Source of the DNA: Aurantiochytrium sp. KH105
Lineage: Eukaryota; Sar; Bigyra; Thraustochytrida; Thraustochytriidae
Assembly: GCA_003116975.1 (NCBI GenBank)
Contig: BGKB01000235.1
Coordinates: forward strand, 1-64,000
Length of the DNA: 64,000 bases
Direction: 5' to 3'
Shown: piece after piece, positions 41,167 to 50,851 of the stretch
Layout of the letters: each line of letters starts with the position of its first letter
Position numbering within the stretch: position 1 is the first letter of the stretch
Program-made: the position numbers and the translations under genes
The notes under the pieces: model-generated
The model's database searches: none
What the model was told of the DNA's origin: nothing
The model's input: the letters and a program-made list of their open reading frames with translations, nothing else

Positions 41167-43419
41167 ATGCGGCGACGGCTGGCGCAGACGCTGTGGCTCG
41201 CAGCGGCAGCAAGGCCGCTCAGGGCGCGCGCAGAAACGCTCTGCGCGGCGCCGGCGGCGACCATGGTCCACGGCGCCAGGGGGCTCAGCGCGAGCAGCAG
41301 CAGCAGCAGCGGCGCCGGCGCCGGCGGCGAGGTGAACGCGCTGCTGGAGCAAGACGGCGTGCCGCGGTTTGACGCCTTTAGGGTGGAAGATGTGGCGCCG
41401 GGCGTGGAAAAGTGCCTCGAGGACCTGGACAAGGGCCTCGCGGACCTGGAGCAGCGCCTGACGGGCCTTGATCGCAAGGCGACCTATGCAGATGTGGTCG
41501 AAGCTGCCGAAAAGCTCGACGCGCCCTTGGGCTTTGCCTGGGGACTTGTCTCGCACATGATGTCGGTCAAGAACTCGGACGCCCTGCGCACTGCGCACGC
41601 CGAGCTCCTCCCCAAGGTCATTGCCGTGGGCCAAAAGATGGCGCAGTCCAAAGCCCTCTTTGACGCCCTGAAGAGCATTGACCAGGACTCCCTGGATCCC
41701 GTGCAACGCCGCATCGTAAAAAAGGAGATCGAGGGCATGGAGCGCTCAGGTATCGGCCTTCCCGATGAAGAACGCGCGACCTTCAATGACCTCAAGCGCG
41801 AGCAGTCGCAACTCGCGACGCAGTTCTCCAACAACGTGCTTGACGCGACCAAAGCCTTCAAGCTCAAGCTCACCGAACCTGCGCAGGTTGAGGGGCTTCC
41901 CGAGTCAGCCCTTGAGGGCATGGCCGAGGCCGCGCGTCGTGAAGAAGGCAGCGAGGCCGCCACCGCAGCGGAAGGGCCCTGGGTCGCCACCCTCGACGGA
42001 CCAACCTTTATTGCAGTAATGCGCTTCGCCAAGGATCGCGATGTTCGCGAAAAGGTGTATCGCGCTTACATTAGCCGTGCCTCCGCTGGCGACGTCGACA
42101 ACACGCCCATCATTCGTCGCATCCTCGAGATTCGCGCCAAAACCTCTGCGATGCTTGGCTTCGAGTCGTACGCGCAGCAATCGCTCGCGTCCAAGATGGC
42201 GGACTCGCCGCAAGCCGTCATGGACATGATTCACTTTCTTAACGCCAAGTCGCGTGCCCCTGCGGAGCGAGAACTGCAAGAGGTGACTCGCTTTGCTGCC
42301 GAGAACGGCCACGAGGGCGACCTCACTCTTTGGGATGTCCCCTTTTGGTCGGAAAAGCAAAAGCAAGAGCTTTTCGGCTTTTCTCAAGAGGAGCTTCGTC
42401 CATATTTTCCACTCGAGTCGGTGCTGCGCGGTCTCTTTCAGCTCACGGAGCGCGTCTTTGATGTCCGCATTGTAGCAGCAGACGGCGAAGTCCCTGTTTG
42501 GGATGAGGCCGTTCGCTTTTTCCACCTCGAGGATCGCGCTTCGGGCAACCGCCTTGCGTCCTTTTACCTCGACCCTTATGTCCGCACGGGAGAGAAGCGA
42601 GGTGGGGCCTGGATGTCTCCGGCCATTGGCCGCAGCCGCGTTCTCGGACAAAGCCCGGTCGCTTACCTTGTGTGCAATGGCTCACCGCCCATTGGTGATA
42701 AGCCTAGCCTCATGACCTTTTCCGATGTCGAGACGCTCTTTCACGAATTCGGACACGGCCTGCAGCACATGTGCACCACGGTCGAGCATGCGCCTGCTGC
42801 CGGCATCTCCAACGTTGAGTGGGACGCTGTCGAGATCCCTTCACAATTTATGGAGAACTTTTGCTACGATCGCGCCACGCTTATGGCCTTTGCCAAGCAT
42901 TACGAGACTGGCGAGACGTTGCCAGACGCACTTTTTGACAAAGTTGTCGCTGCCCGTCACCACCACGCTGCGCTCATGATGCTGCGCCAGCTTCAGTTCG
43001 CAGCTCTCGACATGCGTCTGCACTCGCCCGAGTTTGACGCCTCCCGGGACGACCCCATTGCCCTTCAACGCTCCGTCATGCAAGAGTTTGCAGTCCTCGA
43101 CCCCTTGCCTGAAGACCGTTTTCTCTGCGCATTCGAGCACATTATGGCAGGAGGTTACGCAGCAGGTTATTATTCGTACAAGTACTCTGAGATCATGTCC
43201 GCCGACGCATTTGCTGCTTTTGAGGAGGCGGGCCTTGACGACGCTGACGCGCTTGCGGCTACAGGACGCCGCTTCCGGGACACCGTGCTTAGCCTGGGTG
43301 GCGGTACGCATCCTGCCGAGGTTTTCCGCAGCTTTCGCGGTCGTGAAGCCACGGCAGATGCTCTCTTGCGCCACTCTGGTCTCAACGACGAGGCGCAGGC
43401 CCAACATGCCAAACTTTAG
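41167..43419 (+). CDS. M3-family oligopeptidase A-like metallopeptidase, probably organellar
   Basis: 750 residues with an Arg/Ala-rich, acid-free N-terminus (MRRRLAQTLWLAAAARPLRARA) typical of a mitochondrial or plastid-type presequence; a second Met at residue 37 could start a cytosolic form. The HEFGH zinc motif is at 526-530 and the third ligand is Glu556 in VEIPSQ. Family landmarks include MATREDRD-like FAKDRDVREKVYRAY, DVPFWSEKQ, and YSYKYSEIMSADAF near the end. Length fits bacterial PrlC and plant organellar oligopeptidase (OOP), which degrade short peptides such as cleaved presequences. Catalytic residues are intact. Downstream is RABL3 on the same strand. Confidence 0.92.
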   Translation: MRRRLAQTLWLAAAARPLRARAETLCAAPAATMVHGARGLSASSSSSSGAGAGGEVNALLEQDGVPRFDAFRVEDVAPGVEKCLEDLDKGLADLEQRLTGLDRKATYADVVEAAEKLDAPLGFAWGLVSHMMSVKNSDALRTAHAELLPKVIAVGQKMAQSKALFDALKSIDQDSLDPVQRRIVKKEIEGMERSGIGLPDEERATFNDLKREQSQLATQFSNNVLDATKAFKLKLTEPAQVEGLPESALEGMAEAARREEGSEAATAAEGPWVATLDGPTFIAVMRFAKDRDVREKVYRAYISRASAGDVDNTPIIRRILEIRAKTSAMLGFESYAQQSLASKMADSPQAVMDMIHFLNAKSRAPAERELQEVTRFAAENGHEGDLTLWDVPFWSEKQKQELFGFSQEELRPYFPLESVLRGLFQLTERVFDVRIVAADGEVPVWDEAVRFFHLEDRASGNRLASFYLDPYVRTGEKRGGAWMSPAIGRSRVLGQSPVAYLVCNGSPPIGDKPSLMTFSDVETLFHEFGHGLQHMCTTVEHAPAAGISNVEWDAVEIPSQFMENFCYDRATLMAFAKHYETGETLPDALFDKVVAARHHHAALMMLRQLQFAALDMRLHSPEFDASRDDPIALQRSVMQEFAVLDPLPEDRFLCAFEHIMAGGYAAGYYSYKYSEIMSADAFAAFEEAGLDDADALAATGRRFRDTVLSLGGGTHPAEVFRSFRGREATADALLRHSGLNDEAQAQHAKL

Positions 43420-43791
43420 AACCTACTTCGTGGTATGTATACCAAAGTCAAGCCAAGCCAAACAAACATACATTGATTGTTATTTTTCCTTCGCAGGTTT
43501 GTTTCTATGTACGAGAAATAGGATCGCCTCGCGCGTCTTGCAATGCCAGATGTCACCGTGTTGTGTTAGGACGTCTTCGAGGAACGCAAAAAAGAATCCT
43601 TGCTTTTCGACCAATCCAGTACATGCATTTCCACTTGCATTATACCATGAATACAATGACGACTTTGAAGTCCGTAGGCCTATCACATCGCCTTCCTTTA
43701 ATCCTTCTGAGGTTAGACCATTACCCCGTCCGAGTCATCAACACAACATTTGGGTGGGTTCGTCCATGTAAACCGAAGATCATTGCAGATC

Positions 43792-44658
43792 ATGGCAACC
43801 GCTCCGACGCGGGGCCGCGTCCTTGTCCTAGGGGACTCGGGCGTTGGTAAGACCTCGCTCGTGCACTACCTATGCCGTCGTGAGCCGCTGCGCGCGCCCG
43901 AGTGGACGGTGGGCTGCAACATTGACGTTCGGCTCATGCGCAGGTCACAGCTCCTGCGCTCCAGCAGCAACGTGGCCACGGGCGGTGCCTACGCAGACGG
44001 CGCAGGCGGCGGCCTCGCCGGAGGTGGTAGCAGTGGCCTCGCCGAGGGCGGCGATGGGGAAAACGACAGCTTCTTTATCGAGTTCCTCGACGTTGGCTGC
44101 CACAAGAACCATGAGCTTAGCAGATCCATGTATTATCAGCACGTAGACGGCATCATGCTCGTGTACGACATGTCAAACTACAAGAGTTTTTCCAATCTCC
44201 GCAAGTGGGTTGCAGAGGTTCGCGAAAAGGTCAAGCCGAGCGTACCGCTTGCTCCCGTCGCGCAACCGCGTGCCGCGCCCGCCAACAATCCTGGCATTTA
44301 CCAGCGAAGCCACTCTTCTGGCTACAGCTTGAACGGCATCCTCGGCATCGGCATGTCTGGTATCGGCAATACAGGCGGCAGTGCTGTCACTTCGGGCACA
44401 ACTTCAGAAAACCGCATCAACGGGCTTCCGGTGATTGTCATCGGGACCAAGCTTGATCTTGTGCGCGGCTGGCGCGCAAGCCGTCTTCCAGACGTTGCCA
44501 AGACACTTGGCTTCGAGTGTACCACCACATCTGCTCTCAAAGGGAACGGCGACCTCACTCGAGTGGACCATTTTTTGCGACTGGTCGTCGAGTCGCGCGG
44601 TGCCACCGAGCACTTTCCTGGTGAATTTTTCCAAATGAATGCGGGCGCGCTCGTCTAA
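43792..44658 (+). CDS. RABL3: RABL3-like small GTPase
   Basis: The frame opens at a TTG (43750); the ATG at 43792 (CAGATCATGG) gives 288 residues. P-loop GDSGVGKT with preceding RVLVLG; WTVGCNIDVRL corresponds to RABL3 WTVGCSVDVRV; DVGCHKNHELSRSMYYQHVDGI replaces the usual DTAGQE; VIGTKLDLVRG is the guanine-specificity loop (usually NKxD). These match RABL3, which lacks a C-terminal prenylation motif, as this does. Unlike the animal protein there are two low-complexity insertions: a Gly/Ala-rich one of about 40 residues before the DVG strand, and a Pro/Ser/Gly-rich one of about 55 residues before VIGTK. A polypyrimidine-AG (TTTTTCCTTCGCAG, near 43483-43496) upstream may end a 5'-UTR intron. 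Confidence 0.85.
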   Translation: MATAPTRGRVLVLGDSGVGKTSLVHYLCRREPLRAPEWTVGCNIDVRLMRRSQLLRSSSNVATGGAYADGAGGGLAGGGSSGLAEGGDGENDSFFIEFLDVGCHKNHELSRSMYYQHVDGIMLVYDMSNYKSFSNLRKWVAEVREKVKPSVPLAPVAQPRAAPANNPGIYQRSHSSGYSLNGILGIGMSGIGNTGGSAVTSGTTSENRINGLPVIVIGTKLDLVRGWRASRLPDVAKTLGFECTTTSALKGNGDLTRVDHFLRLVVESRGATEHFPGEFFQMNAGALV

Positions 44659-45479
44659 ACTTCTTCTTTTCCCTCTTCATCATTTCTACCTGCCTGGCCA
44701 AGTCTGGCAAGGGCCTTGGTCTAGATATGCGATTAGTGAGTGAAGCAACGAATGACTATGACTGTGAACTTTAAAAACATAATAAATTCAAGCCTACTCT
44801 CTGTCCTCGTCGCCTCGTATGTTCTCGTGTCATCATTACTGGAAATCAAAAATACGCTTCACTTGCTTCTTGTCAATAACATCGGATCTAGATCTCTTGA
44901 AGCAACGAAGGGAAACTCCTCAAGTACAGTCAAGTAAATTGCTTCTGTTCCCTGTTGCCTTGTGCGCTCTTGACCGAGCTGATAAAGACAAAGCCTCTTT
45001 CCCTTCTTTTTCCAAGGAAACGCCCACGACAACTCGCTCCTCTTCTCTTCCACACCAAGGCAAGCATCATCGCAAGCTTTTCAATTTGAGACGCCAGCCA
45101 AACAAGGAATTCTCCCCGACCGAACGACCGACCGCACGCCCGCCCGTCCGTCCGTTCGTCCATGGAGAGGAAACGATAAAGGGAAGCGAGTCTTCTGGCA
45201 AAACAAACAAACCAACGAACAACATTTCAACTGCCTGATAAATTGTGATTTTTCCTATGATCATCACCTACTCCGATCGAGGTCTGATCGACCTGTCAAA
45301 CGACTCGTCAACGTGAAACAAGGCTCCTTCGGGGAACCTGATGCGGGCAACGCGTGCGGTGCGCAGTCCGGCCACAAAGCATTCAAGCAAATGAATGAAT
45401 GCAGCGCGTACCGTTTCGGCGCTTCGACAACATCCTATTCCTGAAGAGACCTGCGGGCGTTTCGCTCCTGTTGTTTGTC
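44659..45479. other. AT-richer convergent spacer
   Basis: About 820 bases between two convergent genes; no supported coding frame. Confidence 0.45.
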
Positions 45480-46478
45480 TTACTCCTGGGTTTCTTGAGC
45501 AAGCGCAGCGAGCCTGTATTTGGTTTTGAAGTTCGCAATCTTGGCGCGAATCTGCTTCTCCGTCGGAAAGGATGCCGGCCTCGGCTCACGGTGGCGCTCG
45601 TGGAAGATGCGGACAAGTTCTTTTGGCTTGACGCCAGGGTTTTCAATGACAAGCACCTCAACCTCACTGGCAAATTGGGAGTCCATTCCTTTGCGACCGC
45701 GTCCAGAGCCCGTCTTCGGAAGCAATACCGCAGCGGCCACAGGATCCTTCTTGGAGAGCGCCTCCACGTTTGCGTTCGTTTCCAGGGTGACGTACGGCGG
45801 CGCTTGGGCCTGAGCTTTAGATGCTGAGGACTTTGCCTTCGACGCAGACGAGGACGAGGATGCAGAGGCAGACGGCAAGAGCTTGCCGGAAGCGAGCAAG
45901 CTCTGATAGTCTTGGCGCTCCCGCGCATAGTCAGGGCCGCTTGCTTGAAGACTACCACTGGCTTGCAGGACAGCAAGCTCATCCTCCGGCAAGAGCGACG
46001 TGAGAAGTGCTCGAACCACGCGTCCCTCTGCCGATTTTTTTGACGACTTTTGCGCAATCATCTGGCAGGCGTCATCAAATCCAGAGGACTTTTGTGTGTC
46101 CGGAAAAGCTTGCGCAATAGCAAATTCGGGATTCCCGGGATAGAGGCTAGAGGCAATCGAGTGCACCGCTGTGTGCATAGCCTTTGAGATCGCAGCGACG
46201 TTTTCTTCTGTCAGCACGTCAGGGCTGGAGCTCTTTTTGCTCTGTGCAGACGGCAAGTTGAGGAGGATCGAGTCTTGCCAGCCGAAAATCCGCCCGAGTT
46301 CCTGCGTCGAAACTGTTGCTTCGTTGCTGGCAGAAGCTCCCTGCGCCGAGTGCTGCGCGACTCCTTCACTTGCGACCTCGACATCTCCATCCTTCTCGGT
46401 CTCTTGCCCGCGTTTGACGCGGCGCTTGTGCCCCGCTTTGTTCTCAGGGTCCGCGGCGCGGCTTCTCTTGGCGACCAT
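45480..46478 (-). CDS. Uncharacterised nuclear-type protein, 332 residues
   Basis: Starts at an ATG (MVAKRSRAADPENKAGHKRRVKRG), whose basic clusters look like a bipartite nuclear signal. I do not recognise it. Residues about 65-165 are helical and without low complexity (NVAAISKAMHTAVHSIASSLY; EGRVVRALLTSLLPEDELAVL); a Ser/Lys/Ala linker follows; the last 90 residues (GSGRGRKGMDSQFASEVEVL, PGVKPKELVRIFHERH, PTEKQIRAKIANFKTKY) resemble a small helix-turn-helix with a basic AT-hook-like GRGRKG in front. DNA binding is a guess from these basic motifs. Confidence 0.65.
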   Translation of the reverse strand: MVAKRSRAADPENKAGHKRRVKRGQETEKDGDVEVASEGVAQHSAQGASASNEATVSTQELGRIFGWQDSILLNLPSAQSKKSSSPDVLTEENVAAISKAMHTAVHSIASSLYPGNPEFAIAQAFPDTQKSSGFDDACQMIAQKSSKKSAEGRVVRALLTSLLPEDELAVLQASGSLQASGPDYARERQDYQSLLASGKLLPSASASSSSSASKAKSSASKAQAQAPPYVTLETNANVEALSKKDPVAAAVLLPKTGSGRGRKGMDSQFASEVEVLVIENPGVKPKELVRIFHERHREPRPASFPTEKQIRAKIANFKTKYRLAALAQETQE

Positions 46479-46515
46479 CTCTGCTCCTGGGCCAAATTCG
46501 ACGCTCCCGCTCTAG

Positions 46516-46553
46516 CTCTCGCTCTCGCTCTCGCTCTCGCTCTCGCTCTCGCT
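46516..46553. repeat. CTCTCG hexamer microsatellite
   Basis: Six tandem units in the leader of the minus-strand orphan gene. Confidence 0.95.
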
Positions 46554-46835
46554 TCCGGCCACGTGCACGCGCACGCCACGAAGCGACGGAGCTCCGCGCG
46601 CGGCTCGCCTGCCGCCCGGGCCTTCTTCTCCTCCCGCGCGTCCAACTCGTCTCGCTCGCGGCGCCTCGGCCTCGCGCGGCCTGCGCCGGGCGGGGTCTGG
46701 CCTCGGCGCGTCGCGACGTGCAGCGCGGGCTTCGCGCGCGGGGCCCGGCTGCTGGACTGGCCGCGCTCGCGCGTTCTGCCCGGCCTCGTGGGATTCGCGA
46801 CGACCAGTGGCAGACAAAACTCGGCGATCGACGAT

Positions 46836-46874
46836 CGATTGATTGATGGATTGATTGATTGATTGATTGATTGA
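46836..46874. repeat. GATT tetramer microsatellite
   Basis: About nine GATT units with one GATG variant. Confidence 0.95.
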
Positions 46875-48027
46875 CAACGAGTGATCGATCCATCGACCAA
46901 CAGCGAGAGTTACGACGGGTCACGAAACGTCGAGACGTTTCAGGTTTGGCGGCTGGCGGTCTTGGCTCGTGCAAGCATTTCTTCCCTGGCCTTGCAGGGA
47001 GAGAAGCCTTGTCTTGAGCAACAGACGGGCGGGTTCTCGTTGTCATCACCGGTTTATTCGTTTATAAGACATCATTGTATTTCTTGAGTGCGAGTCTTCT
47101 CCCTCGCTCCATTGTGTTCAGACATTGAGAAAAAAGGAAATTACAAAGAGTTTTACCGTGCAGACCCGTCTTCTCGCACTGGAATACTCGCAAAGAGGTG
47201 CTCGAATAGACGGAGAAGCAAGTTCTCGCGAAACATGAGAGCAACGAGAACGTTGAGAGAATATTAAAGATAGGAGAATTTGACACATTAAAGTCACAGC
47301 AGCATTTCTTGGTCACAATGCAGGCGTGGTGGCTCCAGGAGCGAAAACCGGTGACATCGAAGCTACGAGGCTAAAGAAACTAATCGTGATCTCGCGTTCG
47401 CTTTCCTCACCAAAAAGGCATCGATACGAGGCAGAAATTCGCACCGTGGTTACACACGGAAAATGTTATGATTGACGATTCTCTGGGACAACTTCTCTTC
47501 AATCATAGTCGAACATCGAGTTGTGCGAGGTAAGGTAAGGCGTTCTGTCTTTGACGCCTCTTCTGTACAACAAGCGAATAAATAAGGCGTTGCATTTTCA
47601 TGAATTAAACACGGGTCGGTGATCACCTTCGACATGCACGAACGGTCAACATTCTTGCATGCACCGTTCTCAGAAACTAACAACGAACACCACCCGATCA
47701 AACAAGGAATAGGAAATGATCACATCGTGCTACGCCCGCCTCTCGCCAAGCAACACGAACATTCTGACAGGTTTCCAAAGGTGCTTTTGCAAAAACTTTT
47801 TTTGGCGCTTTGTCTTGGGATCTTCAGTTGTCCTTGGCAAGCGCGCGACACATGACTGACGAACTTGTATACGATGGTGAAGATTCCCAGTAAGGCTGCC
47901 TGCGCCCATGGCCGCTTTCCCGGTCCTGTTCCCAGATCTCTGCCGTCACATGCATGCAACTCGTCGAGATCGACTCATTGAAACATTGCATTGACAAACA
48001 AAACAGGAAAAAGACGACGAAAAGAGA

Positions 48028-49534
48028 ATGATGGACTCGACGCAAGCTTGGCGGAGGCCGCGACCACCTTGCAAGGTGAGAAGAGGGCCCTGGCAGGTGC
48101 TTGCGCTCGTTTCTGTGCTAGCGCTCCTTCGTCTTGCTGCTGCGAAAGTAGAGACTGCGCAAGAGACTGGCAGTCATGAGATTAGGCGCGACACGCGCGA
48201 GGCCGCAGAAGTGCGTGCACCGAGGATCTCGTGGAAGCCAGAGACTGCCAATGCAGGACGCATTGTCTCCCCACTCGAAACCGAGCGCGCCGTTACGCAG
48301 GTCATTGAGGTCCATGCGGACTTACAATCGCTGCAAAGCGTCGGGGATGGCGTCGACCTCAGCCTAAAAATGGTAAGTTGATCCCCAAAGCTGCTCCGCG
48401 TCACTGCTTTTCGATGTACACCATGCTCACCTTTCTGGCACACGCTGCATATCGCACATTTTTTCGCGTCATGGTCCCTCGTAAAAATTCAACAAACAGC
48501 CCATGTCTTCTGCGAGTGGCGATGCCTTTGTTTGTTTTCCATCGCAAGAAATTCGAAAGGCCGCTACGAGAACGCGCACCAATGACACAACCACCGACGG
48601 CGGGGAGGAGGACGCGGGCTCGTCTTTCAAGGAAATTCAGGCAAATTTGGAGAGTCTACGGGGCAAGTGCGTCTCCAAAAGGGCCAAGTACTGGACTTTT
48701 GTCGTGTGCCCCTTCGATCGCATCGAGCAAAACCATTACGAACACAAGACAGCCACGATTTCCTTTCATCTAGGCAGCTACCAGGGTATGGAGCGTCAAA
48801 TGAATAAAGATGGCGAAGCTGACTGGGTGCAGCACTTCTCGGGTGGGTCTGACGGCAGACAAACGAAACTCACCATCAAATGTCGTCGTGACGTCGGCGT
48901 TGATCTCGTCGTCGACGCCATCAGCGAACCAAAGACCCACGTGTATGAGATTGTCGTCTTCTCCACGCTTGCTTGCTCTTCGAGTGTCGAGTGGCAGGCG
49001 CAGCAACTCCTCGCCCCGCTTCAAGGCGAGTGTTTTCAGCGCGCAGAGGGCTGGTGGACGTACGAGCTTTGTATCGGACAGTACCTCCGCCAGTTCCATC
49101 AGACCAAGGATGGACGATCCACAGAGTATGTGCTTGGCAAATTTGACGAAGTAGCCAACATCGAGCTCCAGGACAAGGAACAAGTCCTCGTCACCGACCG
49201 GCATACGAATCGTCCTTACTTTTTGCAAAAGTATACCGGCGGGACGCCGTGCGATCTTCGTTCCAATGAGCGAGCTGCAGAGATCCACTTTATGTGCAGC
49301 TCTTCCGAACCAATATCCGCTTTACCGGCTGCCGTGTCAGCAGCGGCCATGGCATCAAGCGTGACAACCTCCATCATTTCCATCACGGAGAGCCCCACAT
49401 GCTTTTACGTTGTCAAGGTACAGACTCCTTTGGTTTGCTCGCACCCCTTTTTTAGTGACCAAGAGTCTCGCGCAAGAGGCATTCTTGCGCGTCTGCATTG
49501 TCTTCCGCGGGATGCCTTTAACGAAGACGCTTGA
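48028..49534 (+). CDS. Erlectin/OS-9-type ER lectin, spliced (48028-48372, 48500-49534)
   Basis: Exon 1 encodes a signal peptide (about 20-40, WQVLALVSVLALLRLAAA) and ends LSLKM at a GTAAGT donor after 48372. Exon 2 starts at 48500 after ACAG and continues PMSSASGDAFVCFPSQE in phase 0, recreating the typical start of an OS-9/erlectin lectin region (MxSxxGxxFxCYxP). The product is 459 residues. Two MRH (mannose-6-phosphate-receptor homology) domains follow: CVSKRAKYWTFVVCPFDRIEQ...VYEIVVFSTLAC and CFQRAEGWWTYELCIGQYLRQFHQ...FYVVKVQTPLVCSHP. Two MRH domains point to erlectin rather than single-MRH OS-9. These lectins read trimmed glycans on misfolded proteins for ER-associated degradation. No HDEL-type end is seen. 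Confidence 0.88.
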
Positions 49535-49676
49535 AACCGTGCTGTCTTTGCCACGTTTGGTTCTTGGCCTGGTAAGCCTGGCAGGGCTCAAAGGAAAATG
49601 GCTCTTCACGTTTTTGTACTTATTGCATGCAATGCTCCTTTTGTTTTGACACCACCCCTCTTTTCTTCTTTCTTGT

Positions 49677-50567
49677 TCAAATTGCAGTGCAGACCACGGC
49701 ATGGACGTGTTGCTCGCTGGTCTCGATGCTATGGGATTCAAATGTCCATTGGGATAGGTCCAGGTGGTCTGTTCGAAGTCGAGAGCTCACATTTGTGACA
49801 AAGAGATATGTTCCACCCGTCCGAAGGATTGCCCGCACCCGTCGGAAGAAGCGCTTCAATTCATGCACGCTCTGACCCATTGTGCAAATGCAATCCACCA
49901 GACCTTTGGACACAATGGCGTCAAAGGGCGGCGCATGGTCTTCGAACCCGTCAGGTGCTGGCAGCGCCGCTAGGCTCTCCTTTAGCACACGTACATCGAG
50001 ACGCGCAAAGTGCACAGGCGGATTAAGCTTGCCAAACTTTTGACCGAGTATGTGGATTGCAAAGGCGCTTGCGTCTGTGCAAAGCACGTGATGCGCGCCG
50101 ACACTTGTCTTTATAAGAGGTGACAGCGGGGTCAGTCCGCAGCCGAGCTCTAACACGCGATGATGAACCTGGATAAAGCTCCCAAGTATATCTTTAAGCG
50201 CATCCGCCGAGCAATACGAAGGATGGCACGCGTCGACCTTGTCAAATTCAATTTCATCCTCATGACTCTTGTCCCAGAGTGAGGCATCTGTCGCATAGTT
50301 TGGCAGCACTTTGCTAAATCCTGGCAGAATTCGTTGCTCCAGACTTTCTTCCCGTACGCTACTACTGGCCCGACTGCTCTTCCGCCTTCTCGCCGTAAGC
50401 TGATCTTTCCGGGAAGACCTTCGCCGAAGCTGCTGCAGGTGATGGTGTTTTAGTGAGCCCTCCGTGCTCTCGTTTGCCGGGCCAGCTCCATTTCCTGCGT
50501 GATCCGCTACATGAGCTCGTTGGTCACGACTCTTCGCAAGACGTGGGACTTTCGCGTCCTCTGTCAT
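49677..50567 (-). CDS. Class I SAM-dependent methyltransferase (METTL13/CSKMT-like)
   Basis: 296 residues from an ATG. The N-terminal 90 residues are polar and probably disordered. Then LWDKSHEDEIEFD...CHPSYCSADALKDIL leads into motif I VLELGCGLTPLSPLI, motif II VLCTDASAFAIHIL, VHFARLDVRVL, motif IV FDAIVSKGLVDCIC and RVRAILRTGGTYLFVT. This order and the VSKGLVDCI motif are typical of the METTL13 / citrate-synthase lysine methyltransferase group, which methylate lysines in eEF1A or citrate synthase. Substrate here unknown. Convergent with the erlectin gene, 142 bases apart. Confidence 0.82.
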   Translation of the reverse strand: MTEDAKVPRLAKSRDQRAHVADHAGNGAGPANESTEGSLKHHHLQQLRRRSSRKDQLTARRRKSSRASSSVREESLEQRILPGFSKVLPNYATDASLWDKSHEDEIEFDKVDACHPSYCSADALKDILGSFIQVHHRVLELGCGLTPLSPLIKTSVGAHHVLCTDASAFAIHILGQKFGKLNPPVHFARLDVRVLKESLAALPAPDGFEDHAPPFDAIVSKGLVDCICTMGQSVHELKRFFRRVRAILRTGGTYLFVTNVSSRLRTDHLDLSQWTFESHSIETSEQHVHAVVCTAI

Positions 50568-50851
50568 GGAGATTTCAACTTATTACTACGATTACCACGT
50601 AGAAACCAGAAGCGTCAAGCGATGGGGAGTTCTTGCGAGGCAGAGCCAGGCGGATCAACCAAGGGCAGACATGACCATATAGATTGCAGACTGGTGAGAT
50701 GGTGCGGTGGGGTGGGCATGTTCATTCATTCATTCTTTCCTTCGTTCATTGATCAATACAGAATCAAGCAACTCATGTACACTCTACTACCGAGACTGAG
50801 CTGAGAAGTTGTTTCGTTAACGGATCTTTTCTACTTGACGTACTGTTAGTA

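Larger units (their letters stand above)
46479..48027. promoter_or_regulatory. Divergent spacer with microsatellites
   Basis: 1.5 kb between two divergent genes. It contains a CTCTCG hexamer array and a GATT array near the left gene, then an AT-richer part. No supported coding frame. Confidence 0.45.

Noticed and set aside
49419-49457. Possible mini-intron (GTACAG...TTTTTTAG) in the erlectin gene
   Set aside because: Removal would delete VQTPLVCSHP, the conserved end of the second MRH domain, and under 40 bases is too short for a normal intron here.
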